The notes: generated from the letters alone by a model not told the origin. 64,000 nucleotides of DNA from Vibrio navarrensis (GCF_000764325.1 NZ_JMCG01000002.1:868001-932000); one strand, 5' to 3'. Positions 50,548-59,711 are shown, counted from the first letter of the stretch. Translations and numbers: made by a program.

Positions 50548-50871
50548 TTATTGTTTTACATCTAAATTAAACAGTTCAAGCTGCCATTGGCGCGTACCTT
50601 GCGCTAACGTCACTGCCTCAGGAGTCACTTTCTGCACGCGAAAACCGCGCAGCACATCACCGCGGGCAACGACTTGGTCATCTATCACCGCCACGCAGTC
50701 GCGCTCACTTTCACACACGATACTCTGCAATAGAGGCAAACTGACCGCTCTGCTGGTCGATTTAGCTTGCACAGGAGCAGGTGCCATCCACGACAGCGGC
50801 GCCGTCGGGTCTTGCGCGGCCCAACTTGGCAGCGTTAGCAAGCACAGCCACAACATCGCCACTCTAACCAC
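50548..50871 (-). CDS. mshK: MSHA biogenesis protein MshK
   Basis: This 107-residue periplasmic protein has a signal peptide (LWLCLLTLPSWAA) and a short beta domain resembling PilP/GspC-type HR domains (VARGDVLRGFRVQKVTPEAV). It probably connects the inner-membrane alignment complex to the secretin. Two cysteines (ESERDC and IVCE) could form a disulfide. It overlaps mshJ by 8 bp. Confidence 0.86.
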   Translation of the reverse strand: MVRVAMLWLCLLTLPSWAAQDPTAPLSWMAPAPVQAKSTSRAVSLPLLQSIVCESERDCVAVIDDQVVARGDVLRGFRVQKVTPEAVTLAQGTRQWQLELFNLDVKQ

Positions 50872-51514
50872 CGATAAACTCCTGTCTCGTGCCCAAGGTA
50901 TACACTTGCAGTATCAATCGCGCCTGCGGATAGTTTTCTACCTTGTAATGGAAACTGCGCCAATAATAGTTCACCGGTAGGCTCTCCAGTTGATTGAGAT
51001 AATTGACCACCGCAAAGTAGCTGCCAGTCAGCTCAAGGCGTACGGGATGGACATAGTAGCCCGAGTAGGCCGAGGTTTGCGCATCGCCGCCAATCGGCTC
51101 TGCGGTTAACGACTCCAGCGAGACCAATTTGATGCCGCTACTGGTGTCGAGCACGCTTTCCAAAAGGGCTGCCATCTGGCTTGGCGAGATCAAATTGCTC
51201 ACCATCTCTGAAAGCTGCATGTCGAGCTCTTGGCTTCTTTGCATTAGGTTCTTAAGTTCAATATCGACCTCTTGGTTGGGATCTTTATTTAGCTTAGCCT
51301 GAATCACCAACAGCTCGCCTTCATTGCGCTGGTTATTCAATACCAGTGTCGATAACTGCGTTTTTTGCGCTTCCAACGCCTTCCACAAAGGTTCAAGCAG
51401 CAGTGTCGAGACACTAAGCACGATCACCACCAAACCACACAGGGCAATCAAGCCTTTTTCTCGGCGGCTCAATGCGATGAACTTGTCGTTAAGCCCTTTC
51501 CACCACGAATTCAT
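50864..51514 (-). CDS. mshJ: MSHA biogenesis protein MshJ (PilO-like)
   Basis: This 216-residue protein has an N-terminal membrane segment (about 21-43), a coiled coil (about 50-95) and a C-terminal ferredoxin-like region, as in PilO/GspM proteins. It would pair with the PilN-like part of MshI. Its start overlaps the mshI stop as TAATG and its end overlaps mshK. Confidence 0.9.
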   Translation of the reverse strand: MNSWWKGLNDKFIALSRREKGLIALCGLVVIVLSVSTLLLEPLWKALEAQKTQLSTLVLNNQRNEGELLVIQAKLNKDPNQEVDIELKNLMQRSQELDMQLSEMVSNLISPSQMAALLESVLDTSSGIKLVSLESLTAEPIGGDAQTSAYSGYYVHPVRLELTGSYFAVVNYLNQLESLPVNYYWRSFHYKVENYPQARLILQVYTLGTRQEFIGG

Positions 51515-52953
51515 TATTTACCCTCTGCGCGAGTTCTGAGTTCAAAGGTAATCACGTCCTGTTCATTGCGGCCTAAACGAACTTTTTCAAAGTTACGGCC
51601 AACCAAGCTCACTTCCTGCTTAAACTGGTTTACCCAGTTAGGTACCACGTTGGCACTGCGAGCCAGCCCTTTTAAATCGAGTCGATCATGCGTGATGTAG
51701 ATGTCGCTCAGAGAGATGTCATTTCTGCCTAGCTTGGCCAGCGCTTGCATGATCTCGGAATACCCGCCTTGGCGAGATTGATCATAATTACCCACCGCCG
51801 CCAATGAGGCTTGCATGGCCTGAATTTGTTGCTTTAAGCGCTCCACTGCGGCGAGCTTTTCCGCAGCAGGTTTATGCGCGGCCAGTTTTGCCTGCTGCGC
51901 GGCTAACTGCTGCTTAAATTGTTGTGCTTGTGCTTGTGCAACGGCTAACTCTTGAGCGAGCTGCGCTTGCTGCCAGCGCGCCAATCCGTACATCCCCCCA
52001 AGAACAAGCGCAGCGAGAAGCCAAGAGGCAAGCATCGTGATGAGATTAAAGCGAGCTCGCTTTGGCTTGAGATGTTCTGGGTAAAGATTAACCGAGGGCA
52101 ATCCAAGTGAACGTGCCGTATTGACTACGATTTGTCCGCATTGCAGTGCTGGCGATGCGAGCACAGACGTAGTCGCAGTAAGACGCTCACTCAGTGCGGC
52201 CACCAGCGCATTTTGATCTTCATCGTCACAGCAGATTTTCAGTTGATTGAGCGTCACCCCTTTCAATTGTGATGAGAGGTAATCCATCGAACGCTGCAAC
52301 TCCAGCGCCAGTCCATCAAGTTGCAAGGCACTGGCGGATTCCCCCGTCAGTGGTGGATAGACAGAGCGGATGGTGCGCTGAAAAGTGGGGGTGAAATCAA
52401 CAAACGCGCCGAGTTTAAACTGCCCTTTATGGCTGCGTTGCAGCAAAATGAAGTTCGCCAAATCGCCCGCACTGTGCGGCCACACTTCATCTTCAGGAAT
52501 AATGGCGTCCAATTCGCATTGATTGCGCAGCAGCACGTCGATAATTTTATCGACTACTTTTTTGGCCAATACGTAGACTTGGATCTTGTTGTCACCAGGC
52601 AACAAGCGCCCATCGGCGACAATATCGCTCACCCGCTCAGAGATGAGATCTTTGACGAGAAAAGGCAGCGCCGCAGGCCATTCGCTACGCGGTATCGCGG
52701 GCTTATCTAACTGGAAGATTTGGTAATGATGGCTGGCCAGAACGATAGAAACTCGCTGCCCTGGCGTGGCTTTCAGTTGTAAAATATGCGCTAGGCTTTT
52801 TTCCCAGCTACTACTGATAGGCTCAACGTGTGCGGGTTGGTCGTGTTGCGCGCTCGAGGCAAAATAGACCGCATCGGGCTGCAATAAGGCAACATGATGA
52901 TGTCCTTGCTGAGATTGACCTTTCAGCTTCGCTAACAACGCCTGCACATTCAT
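51514..52953 (-). CDS. mshI: MSHA biogenesis protein MshI (PilM-PilN-like)
   Basis: This 479-residue protein appears to fuse a PilM-like cytoplasmic actin-fold domain (about 1-290) with a PilN-like part. The latter has a membrane segment (about 308-326), a coiled coil rich in Gln and Ala (about 327-385) and a C-terminal periplasmic domain. It is the first gene of the msh assembly operon and lies 12 bp after csrD. Coupling to MshJ is indicated by the TAATG junction. Confidence 0.9.
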   Translation of the reverse strand: MNVQALLAKLKGQSQQGHHHVALLQPDAVYFASSAQHDQPAHVEPISSSWEKSLAHILQLKATPGQRVSIVLASHHYQIFQLDKPAIPRSEWPAALPFLVKDLISERVSDIVADGRLLPGDNKIQVYVLAKKVVDKIIDVLLRNQCELDAIIPEDEVWPHSAGDLANFILLQRSHKGQFKLGAFVDFTPTFQRTIRSVYPPLTGESASALQLDGLALELQRSMDYLSSQLKGVTLNQLKICCDDEDQNALVAALSERLTATTSVLASPALQCGQIVVNTARSLGLPSVNLYPEHLKPKRARFNLITMLASWLLAALVLGGMYGLARWQQAQLAQELAVAQAQAQQFKQQLAAQQAKLAAHKPAAEKLAAVERLKQQIQAMQASLAAVGNYDQSRQGGYSEIMQALAKLGRNDISLSDIYITHDRLDLKGLARSANVVPNWVNQFKQEVSLVGRNFEKVRLGRNEQDVITFELRTRAEGK

Positions 52954-52965
52954 TTAGGGTTCCAC

Positions 52966-54957
52966 TTATTTCCGTCGCCAGCGATTACGTCTCCCTGGCT
53001 TGATCTGTTTTTCTTCGTTTTGCACTGGCGGCGGCAACAGTTGCGATTCTTGGCTAAAGTAGCGCCCCTGACCACCGTGAATGCCCAACTCCACTAAGGT
53101 ATCCCACTCTTGCTGGGTCTCCACACCGACCGCTATCACTCGTACCTTTGTGCCTTCGCCAGCGCCCAGCATACTACGCACAAACAGTTGATTCTCATGT
53201 CGCTTTTCGATGTTTTTTGCCAAACTTCGATGCAGTTTTAAATAATCTACGTGCAGATCTTTCAGATAATGGGTACTGACGATGGTTCTGCCAGCTTGCC
53301 CGACCACCAGCTGACAACCTAAGCCTTTAAGCATTTTCGCCACTGGTCGCATATAGTCGAGGTGTCGCACCAGATGACTTTCAACAAACTCAAAGCTTAA
53401 TAAAGCACGCTTTTCACTGGTTAACTGTAGCAGTTCATCACGGAACCATTTGAAATGGCGGCGGTTTGCAAACGGAGTGACATTCACATTCAGAGAAAGA
53501 GGCACGCTCTGCTGAGTGGAACGTAAAAAACCAAATGCTTTACTTAATACCGCCCTATCCATTTGGCTTTCAAACCCGACTTGCTTGAGCGCCGACATGT
53601 ACCTCGACGCTTTCACAATCCCATTTTCCGGATCGTGAATTCGGCACGTTAATTCAGTATGTAGTAAATCCAACTGATTGTTATTTAATAGATAAGCGGG
53701 TTGTCCAAAGAGTAACACACTTTCAGCATGCAGTGTTGTCTCAAAAATGGTACGCCATTTCACGCTACCGCGGATCTCATCGATCTGGTTCCACTTTTTA
53801 AAGCGGCTCCAATTGTTATTGTTCTGCAGTTGCGCACTGCGCAGCGCGGTTTCCGCTTCATCCATGATCTGATTGTGGCGCTCCCCTTCCTGATACATGG
53901 TGATGCCAATATGGCACCAATTCTCTTTATCGAGGGGGTACGGCGGGTGTAATTTCTCCAGTTGACGAATGCACTGTGAAGCGAGATTGGCCACATCTTT
54001 GGCACTTTGATGGGGAATAAAGAGCGCAAAATCGGCGTTGTAATAGCGAGAAAAGACCACGTCTGGATAACGTTGCACAAGGTTGGACAGCAAACTACCC
54101 ACTTCGACAATAAACTCATCAGCGATCAGTTTGTCATTCTCTTCCAATACGCTTTTCCAATCGGCAATGCGTACCAGCACCACGCCACCTTGCGCGCCGC
54201 TCTCTTGTAACGCCGACTCTAATTTGTTGTCGAACAACACGCGATTGGCTGTGCCTGTCAGCTTATCAAGAAAAGTCTGTGTACGAATAAAAGTATCAAA
54301 GCGGCTGCGCTCTTGGCGGGCATCTTGCAGCTCTTCAATTAAACGATCCAACGCTTCACTGGCCGTGTAGGGCCACTCTTGCTCGTCACCTTTGGCAAAC
54401 TGTTCGACCCTTCCGGCTAAAATCATTCGTCCACGCTCTTCCAATAATTCCGAGCCATACAACTGCGCTTTTAACCATTTCAGGCCGCGCATTAAGCAGA
54501 AGATGATTAACCCGACCGCTAGGGTAATTGACCAAAACGCTTGCAGCGAGTAACCAAACCCGACGTAAGGGGGCACCGCTTTGAATTCGACGTGATAACC
54601 GGGATTGCGTTCCAACTGGTATCGCTGTTGATAAAGGCGGTTGGGGTCAATTTGTGGTGAGGTGTCTTTGAAACGGTAAACCACGCCGGAATCGGTGGAG
54701 AGCTTCATTTCGACGATGTTAGATGCTTGCAGCATCTTGGGCATCCAGCGCTGCATGGAATAGGCGGCATCCGGATCTTCCATCTCCTTGTCCAGCACTT
54801 CGACAATGCCAGCCAAATAGTGGTTGAGATACTCCTGCCCAAGCCGTTTAAACGACAACGTGCCGCCGACAAAAAGAATGAACATGGCGCTGATCACGAT
54901 GACAGTGACGAAAGCCACGAGGCGAGTACTGAGCTTGAGAGTTGGGGTATACCTCAT
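52966..54957 (-). CDS. csrD: RNase E specificity factor CsrD (MshH)
   Basis: This 663-residue membrane protein has two N-terminal membrane segments (about 13-33 and 141-158), a HAMP-like/coiled region, and GGDEF and EAL domains. The GGDEF signature is degenerate (YNADF at 306-310) and the EAL signature is also degenerate (ELT at 435-437), so it should not make or break c-di-GMP. In E. coli, CsrD targets the small RNAs CsrB/C for decay by RNase E. In vibrios the gene is called mshH and heads the MSHA locus, as here. It sits at the edge of the island. Confidence 0.93.
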   Translation of the reverse strand: MRYTPTLKLSTRLVAFVTVIVISAMFILFVGGTLSFKRLGQEYLNHYLAGIVEVLDKEMEDPDAAYSMQRWMPKMLQASNIVEMKLSTDSGVVYRFKDTSPQIDPNRLYQQRYQLERNPGYHVEFKAVPPYVGFGYSLQAFWSITLAVGLIIFCLMRGLKWLKAQLYGSELLEERGRMILAGRVEQFAKGDEQEWPYTASEALDRLIEELQDARQERSRFDTFIRTQTFLDKLTGTANRVLFDNKLESALQESGAQGGVVLVRIADWKSVLEENDKLIADEFIVEVGSLLSNLVQRYPDVVFSRYYNADFALFIPHQSAKDVANLASQCIRQLEKLHPPYPLDKENWCHIGITMYQEGERHNQIMDEAETALRSAQLQNNNNWSRFKKWNQIDEIRGSVKWRTIFETTLHAESVLLFGQPAYLLNNNQLDLLHTELTCRIHDPENGIVKASRYMSALKQVGFESQMDRAVLSKAFGFLRSTQQSVPLSLNVNVTPFANRRHFKWFRDELLQLTSEKRALLSFEFVESHLVRHLDYMRPVAKMLKGLGCQLVVGQAGRTIVSTHYLKDLHVDYLKLHRSLAKNIEKRHENQLFVRSMLGAGEGTKVRVIAVGVETQQEWDTLVELGIHGGQGRYFSQESQLLPPPVQNEEKQIKPGRRNRWRRK

Positions 54958-55064
54958 GAATACCGAATTCCTTTTCCATTCATCATATACCGTATTGATC
55001 TATATATACTTGATAAGAGAATGGTTAACAATCTAATGACTTAAGATGTGAGAAGTGTCATTGA

Positions 55065-55088
55065 AAAAGCCGCGGGACCGCGGCTTTT
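55065..55088 (-). terminator. Intrinsic terminator upstream of csrD
   Basis: AAAAGCCGCGG and CCGCGGCTTTT form a perfect palindromic stem. On the minus strand it is followed by a T5 run, so it ends transcription coming from the right, before csrD. In many vibrios ssb lies at this place; here it follows only a short open frame. Confidence 0.8.
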
Positions 55089-55130
55089 GGTAGATCTCAG
55101 GTAACCGTTAAAAAGGAAGACTTACGACTA

Positions 55131-55232
55131 TTAAGACGTAAAGCTCGTTCGTTCGTTACACAAGCCCGCAATTACTACGCTTTCATCAACATACATGCTG
55201 TTGGAATCGTTCATATCATCGAATTCCTTCAT
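55131..55232 (-). CDS. Possible 33-residue small protein
   Basis: The frame begins MKEFDDMNDSNSMYVDES and ends with CNERTSFTS, 43 bp before a strong terminator. A GGAG lies 10 bases upstream of the ATG, a little too far. The minus strand further upstream has TATATT-type promoter elements. It could be a small gene, a leader or a chance frame. No family is recognised. Confidence 0.3.
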   Translation of the reverse strand: MKEFDDMNDSNSMYVDESVVIAGLCNERTSFTS

Positions 55233-55401
55233 TTTATGTAAACTCCAGCGCTATATGAGTAAATGTCTTTACATTTTAAGCATAACCACAGCATCACGCT
55301 AGTGTACAATATAACGCTCACATTTAAACAGCAAAGACTTATGTTAACCACCTTTAAAAGTGGAGATTCGACTTAACCTTATTCCAATTTTAGCTTTTTA
55401 G

Positions 55402-55524
55402 TTAATTAAATCCATACGTCGTATCTTTAAACCAATCCCCTTCGTCAATGAGAACAACTGGTGGCTGATATTTGGTTAAGCCTGCAATGAGGTAAGACAC
55501 ATCTATTGATGTGCTTGCAGTAAC
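55402..55524 (-). pseudogene. Possible gene remnant (C-terminal 40 codons)
   Basis: An open frame without a start codon encodes SYLIAGLTKYQPPVVLIDEG followed by DWFKDTTYGFN and a stop. The composition looks like real protein, but it begins right after a TGA and has no ribosome binding site, so it could be the tail of a decayed gene. The rest of the 741-bp gap 54958-55698 shows only the terminator and the small frame listed separately. Confidence 0.3.
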
Positions 55525-55698
55525 TCATTTGCTACTTACAAAGCTAGATACACCGACTAGAAGTAGCAAAAAACTTTAATAGATTGAAGTGTAAAGTTAA
55601 TATCTATGAAAATGCGCTCTTTTTCCGTTAGAATCGCTTTATATTGGGCAATACCGTATTAGCTTCGCCCCTCAAAGTTTGTAATTTACGTGGTTCTC

Positions 55699-57258
55699 AT
55701 GATTATTGATAAAGTTCATATCGAAAAGTTTCGTGGTTTTACAGATGTCAAATTTTCTCTAGGGCAATATGTAACGCTCATTGCTGGTCAAAATGGTACA
55801 CAAAAGAGCACTTTGCTAGGGATTCTTAGTCAAACCTTCACAATCCCAAACAAAGATCATCCTTTTTCAAACGAAAAGCCTTTGATAGGTGGAAGTTACC
55901 GTTCATCTTTTGCCGATAAATTTAGTTTGTCGCCTAAAAGGGACTTGGCGGGGAGCCATGAGTGGACTCTTTATTTTTATGATCATAATTTACACGAAGA
56001 TATTGGCGAGGATGGTGGATTCACTGTTGAAAGCATACCTCGAACAGTTGATTCCATTCGATTTTGGCAAAAGGGTAGACGAGAAGCAGGAAGTGGCTAT
56101 ATTCAGCTCCCTGTACTATACCTTAGCTTGAAGCGCCTCATCCCTATTGCTGAGGCAGGGAAAGTCCAAGAAAAGGACATAAAACTAACTGATGCGGAAC
56201 AACATTGGTTTACCAAACACTACAAGAAAATTCTCTTAACCAGAGATAACGTACAAGCTATTGACTATTTGGAAGGGCCTTCCAAAAATACTCTAGGTGT
56301 ATCAACTGAGCACTATGACTGGCTTTCGAATTCCGCTGGCCAAGATAATCTAGGTAAAATTCTTCTAGCTATTCTGTCATTTAAACGACTAAAAGCAAAG
56401 CATCCTGACGAGTACAAAGGAGGGATTCTCGCTATCGATGAGATTGATGCGACCCTCTATCCTGGCTCACAAGTGCAACTGTTAGAGCTACTAGCTAGTA
56501 TTAGTAGTAAAGAGAACATACAAATAATAGCAACTACTCATTCACTTCAAATGCTTGAAAAACTTTCCAAACTGAAAAGTTCACGTGGTAGAAGTAAACA
56601 ATTCAATACCGTATATTTAACAAAGCAGGACAACCTAATTTTAGTAGACGAAGCACCTAGCTTCGAGGATATTTTACACAATTTGAATGTTAGTATAGGT
56701 CGAACTGAAATAGTCAAACAACTATCTGTTTATACTGAAGATAAAGAGTGCATTCAATTTACAAAAGCATTATTGCAAGGAAATCAGTTCAACTTAAAGT
56801 ACGAACCCTTAACAATGGGTTGTAATAATTACCTAGAACTGGGAAGAAAAAAAGTACCTAGTTTTCAACACCCTAACTCCATTGTGGTCTTGGATGGGGA
56901 TGTCAGAGGCAAGCTACCAAAAGGTCCAGCTACGCTTAAAAATTATATATGTTTACCTGGAGAGTTAAACCCAGAGAGCTTACTTGCGGATTTTCTTGAC
57001 TCATTACCAGATGCACACCCATTTTGGAAACAGAAAAAAAATCATTACTCACATCAAGTATGTTTCAAAAATTTCGATGTTAATGAAATCAAAGCGAATA
57101 GAGAAACCGCCAAAAAATGGTATTTAGAGCAAGTAGAATCAGGTGCTTGGGGAAGAGGAGCTAATAACATCTACAAACACTATTTAGCAACTATACCTGA
57201 AGATAGAAAAGCTTTTGTAGAACAATTTACAAATATATATAACTCTTGTTTAAAATAA
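55699..57258 (+). CDS. ATPase with C-terminal TOPRIM-like domain (OLD-like)
   Basis: The protein has 519 residues from the ATG at 55699; a GTG three codons earlier is an alternative, and neither has a clear ribosome binding site. It is an ABC/SMC-type ATPase: Walker A GQNGTQKST at 30-38, an SAGQDN signature-like segment at 212-217, Walker B LAIDEID at 244-250 and a switch His in ATTHS at 278-282. The C-terminal part has VYTEDKE (Glu347) and VVLDGD (Asp399, Asp401), the pattern of a TOPRIM nuclease as in OLD-family proteins. Walker A has Gln where Gly is usual. It is convergent with a methylase gene. Phage defence is an inference. Confidence 0.75.
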   Translation: MIIDKVHIEKFRGFTDVKFSLGQYVTLIAGQNGTQKSTLLGILSQTFTIPNKDHPFSNEKPLIGGSYRSSFADKFSLSPKRDLAGSHEWTLYFYDHNLHEDIGEDGGFTVESIPRTVDSIRFWQKGRREAGSGYIQLPVLYLSLKRLIPIAEAGKVQEKDIKLTDAEQHWFTKHYKKILLTRDNVQAIDYLEGPSKNTLGVSTEHYDWLSNSAGQDNLGKILLAILSFKRLKAKHPDEYKGGILAIDEIDATLYPGSQVQLLELLASISSKENIQIIATTHSLQMLEKLSKLKSSRGRSKQFNTVYLTKQDNLILVDEAPSFEDILHNLNVSIGRTEIVKQLSVYTEDKECIQFTKALLQGNQFNLKYEPLTMGCNNYLELGRKKVPSFQHPNSIVVLDGDVRGKLPKGPATLKNYICLPGELNPESLLADFLDSLPDAHPFWKQKKNHYSHQVCFKNFDVNEIKANRETAKKWYLEQVESGAWGRGANNIYKHYLATIPEDRKAFVEQFTNIYNSCLK

Positions 57259-57287
57259 AAAAAGCCCTGTTAAACAGGGCTTTTTTT
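57257..57287. terminator. Bidirectional terminator between the ATPase and methylase genes
   Basis: A palindrome made of A7, GCCCTGT and its complement, then T7, spans both stop-codon regions and suits termination in both directions. Confidence 0.92.
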
Positions 57288-58176
57288 ATTTTATCTCTGT
57301 ACCTAATCTTTGTAGTTTTTTAATTTCATTGAACGTCACATCGGGCTTGAAGAAAACTTTACGAGTTATTGGACTATGGATGATAACCTCCGTTCCCTTT
57401 CTCTTCGTTTGTGCTGTGTATGTTAACCCGAATTCCTGAGGTTCAAACTCAGCATAAATACCACAAATTTCAGGCGTATTATCATACGTAACAATCCATG
57501 GATGCTGTATATTCCTCACACTCCTAAATAAACGATAGTGATCATCATGTTCAAAAAAGTTTTGATATAACCCCTTACCTTTTACATAGTAAGGTGGGTC
57601 TATATTGACGAGGCATGGCCCCTCTATAGAAAAAAGATATTCATCTATAAACTGTGTAGCATCAAGATTAGTTAAAACGATATTATTTTTATATTCTGAT
57701 ATAGATCTGATTTGTTCGACCAATCTATCTTTATTAAATCGACAATCAAGTAGATAATTACCATTTTGTTCCAAACCACCTATTACACCAGCTTTGATAA
57801 TTCCAGAGCGATTTGTTCTATTAAGAAAAAGCGTTGCAAATCCTAGCTGAAGTGAATTGGTCCTATCATTGGTATAGATTGCTTTCTGCCTGTGCCATTC
57901 TTCAATAGTTACTTCAGTATCTTTAATGAGTTGGCATAATTCATCAGTACGATTTAGAACACTGAACCAAAAAGCGTGAATGGCAGGGTCTAGATCATTA
58001 ATCCAAACGCTCTGTACATGCTTTTCTAGGAGTAAATACCATGCAATTGCACATCCACCCGCAAATGGTTCCACGTACGTTCCACCCTCAAGCCCATTAA
58101 GCTTCAAAGTTTCCACGACATAAGCAGTGAGTTTTGACTTACCACCAGGATACCTTAACGGTGAATAAAACATCAT
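57286..58176 (-). CDS. D12-class (Dam-like) adenine-N6 DNA methyltransferase
   Basis: This 296-residue enzyme has the alpha-group motif order. Near the N-terminus is LRYPGGKSKL, then motif I EPFAGG at 36-41 (SAM binding), the FLNRTNRSGI segment, and motif IV DPPY at 193-196. Enzymes of this class methylate adenine in short sites; the target site cannot be told from sequence. The ATG overlaps the stop of the upstream ParB-like gene as ATGA, so the two are coupled. An alternative ATG is the next codon. Base composition is AT-rich compared with the core genes. Confidence 0.9.
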   Translation of the reverse strand: MMFYSPLRYPGGKSKLTAYVVETLKLNGLEGGTYVEPFAGGCAIAWYLLLEKHVQSVWINDLDPAIHAFWFSVLNRTDELCQLIKDTEVTIEEWHRQKAIYTNDRTNSLQLGFATLFLNRTNRSGIIKAGVIGGLEQNGNYLLDCRFNKDRLVEQIRSISEYKNNIVLTNLDATQFIDEYLFSIEGPCLVNIDPPYYVKGKGLYQNFFEHDDHYRLFRSVRNIQHPWIVTYDNTPEICGIYAEFEPQEFGLTYTAQTKRKGTEVIIHSPITRKVFFKPDVTFNEIKKLQRLGTEIK

Positions 58177-59711
58177 CTTTCCTTCAGTTCAATCAGGACT
58201 TTTAGCAAGGGCGTAAGCATATCCCAAAAGCCATTTACAAATCTATAATCAATTTTGTGAGTTTCGTGCCCATGCATGTAGCTATTTAACGTATCTAAAC
58301 TATGTTCATTTTTGGGCTGAAGAAGCTTACTAATCACCTTGTTCGCTTGAGGGTCATTCACATGTTCATCACATAGGAATTTTAAGCGCTGCTGTAAGAT
58401 CGTGTGATTGTAATCTTTCTTGTATTGCGTGGACACACTCTTCTCTAACCCTTTTCGTCGAATAAAGTCATCTACTGATAGATCTAGGAATACTCGCAAA
58501 GTAATTGACGCTGAAAGAGTGTACAGGTGTACAGGCACTCTTTTTAATTCACTAAATAAACTGTTAAGTTTCGCACTATGTACTTTTATAGTAGTATGAG
58601 GAACAACCATACGACGTCTATCATTTTTATGCTTGACATTGACAGGGTTAACATCTTTAGGTGATTCGCCACCACTGTTACTCTCTTGCTCTTCTTGGTT
58701 ATGTTCATCAGGTAATGGAACAGCTAATTGGCTATCCTTCTCTTGAGACACTTCTGAAGATGGATTCAATATCTTTTCTTCTTGTACGCTAGGAAAAGTG
58801 ACCTCAGGCAGTACTTTAAAAATCTCCTCGTTCTTTTCTGGGATGGAACGAGTGTTTACAACAAACTTTAAATCATTCGGCTCAATGTTGAACATCAACT
58901 TCAAAAACTTACCGTATGCATGTAAAAAACTATCTTCATTAGAAGTAATTTTAACTTTCATACCATCAAACTTGACCCCCCAACGCTCCCGAACAGACTC
59001 ACTAGCAAACCAGCGTTCAAGAATCGTCATCGATATGCTATTGCTATATATCAACTCCTTTTCTTCGGTAGTCATGAGATCTGTGACCTGTTTACGCGTA
59101 GCAAGATCTCGTAACTGAACATATCGTAAGGCTTGTATAATCTCTGAACGAGTAAACCCTGTAACAGCTATAATCTTATCTATATCGTGGTTATATTCAT
59201 CATATAAACTCACAATAAAGCGCTGTTGTTGTAAACGCTGCCAGGGCTTTTGAATTGAGCTTGTCGAATGTCGCTGTAATACATACCACCGCGTAGCTTC
59301 AAGACTTGGAGCAACACACACTTGAACCTTTTCGATATCATTACGGCTGATCAATTTTGACTGCTGCAAGATAAACTTACGTATCGATTTAGGTGCCTTA
59401 TCGGGGTTTCTGAGTAATTTGAGAGCTAAGATTCGGCGATTCCCCTCAGCGACCACATAGCGATCACTATCATCTTTCCAGACAACTATAGGCTCAAAGT
59501 CCATAAATCCAAGTTTAATAATTGACTTAATAAGCTCAAAAAAGCTCGCTTTATCAGAAGGCTCACTAATAATGTCTTCTGCAAAATCAGCTAACTTTAT
59601 TCTTGATTGACTTTCTGCTGTATCAAAACGTGGATTTTCTTTCCATAGCTTAAGATAATCAACTGAGCGTGGAGTACGCTTTTCCCACCACTTATTTTTA
59701 TTGTCAACCAT
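58173..59711 (-). CDS. ParB/Srx-fold nuclease-like protein
   Basis: This 512-residue protein has an N-terminal ParB-type domain (about 15-110). Its motif YVVAEGNRRILALKLL (EGNRR at 89-93) corresponds to the GERR box of ParB/Srx proteins, where the acidic and arginine residues bind a nucleotide. A helical region follows with a GFTRSEIIQALRYVQLRD helix-turn-helix-like segment (about 180-200), then a charged linker (about 310-365) and a C-terminal helical domain. It has no partner ParA and no parS site was seen, so plasmid partition is unlikely. It is coupled to the methylase gene. A role in DNA recognition or nucleotide-dependent switching is an inference. Confidence 0.72.
   Translation of the reverse strand: MVDNKNKWWEKRTPRSVDYLKLWKENPRFDTAESQSRIKLADFAEDIISEPSDKASFFELIKSIIKLGFMDFEPIVVWKDDSDRYVVAEGNRRILALKLLRNPDKAPKSIRKFILQQSKLISRNDIEKVQVCVAPSLEATRWYVLQRHSTSSIQKPWQRLQQQRFIVSLYDEYNHDIDKIIAVTGFTRSEIIQALRYVQLRDLATRKQVTDLMTTEEKELIYSNSISMTILERWFASESVRERWGVKFDGMKVKITSNEDSFLHAYGKFLKLMFNIEPNDLKFVVNTRSIPEKNEEIFKVLPEVTFPSVQEEKILNPSSEVSQEKDSQLAVPLPDEHNQEEQESNSGGESPKDVNPVNVKHKNDRRRMVVPHTTIKVHSAKLNSLFSELKRVPVHLYTLSASITLRVFLDLSVDDFIRRKGLEKSVSTQYKKDYNHTILQQRLKFLCDEHVNDPQANKVISKLLQPKNEHSLDTLNSYMHGHETHKIDYRFVNGFWDMLTPLLKVLIELKER

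Noticed and set aside
58173-59711. Plasmid or chromosome partition gene parB
   Set aside because: There is no parA nearby, no parS-like palindrome was found, and the protein is coupled to a methylase gene.
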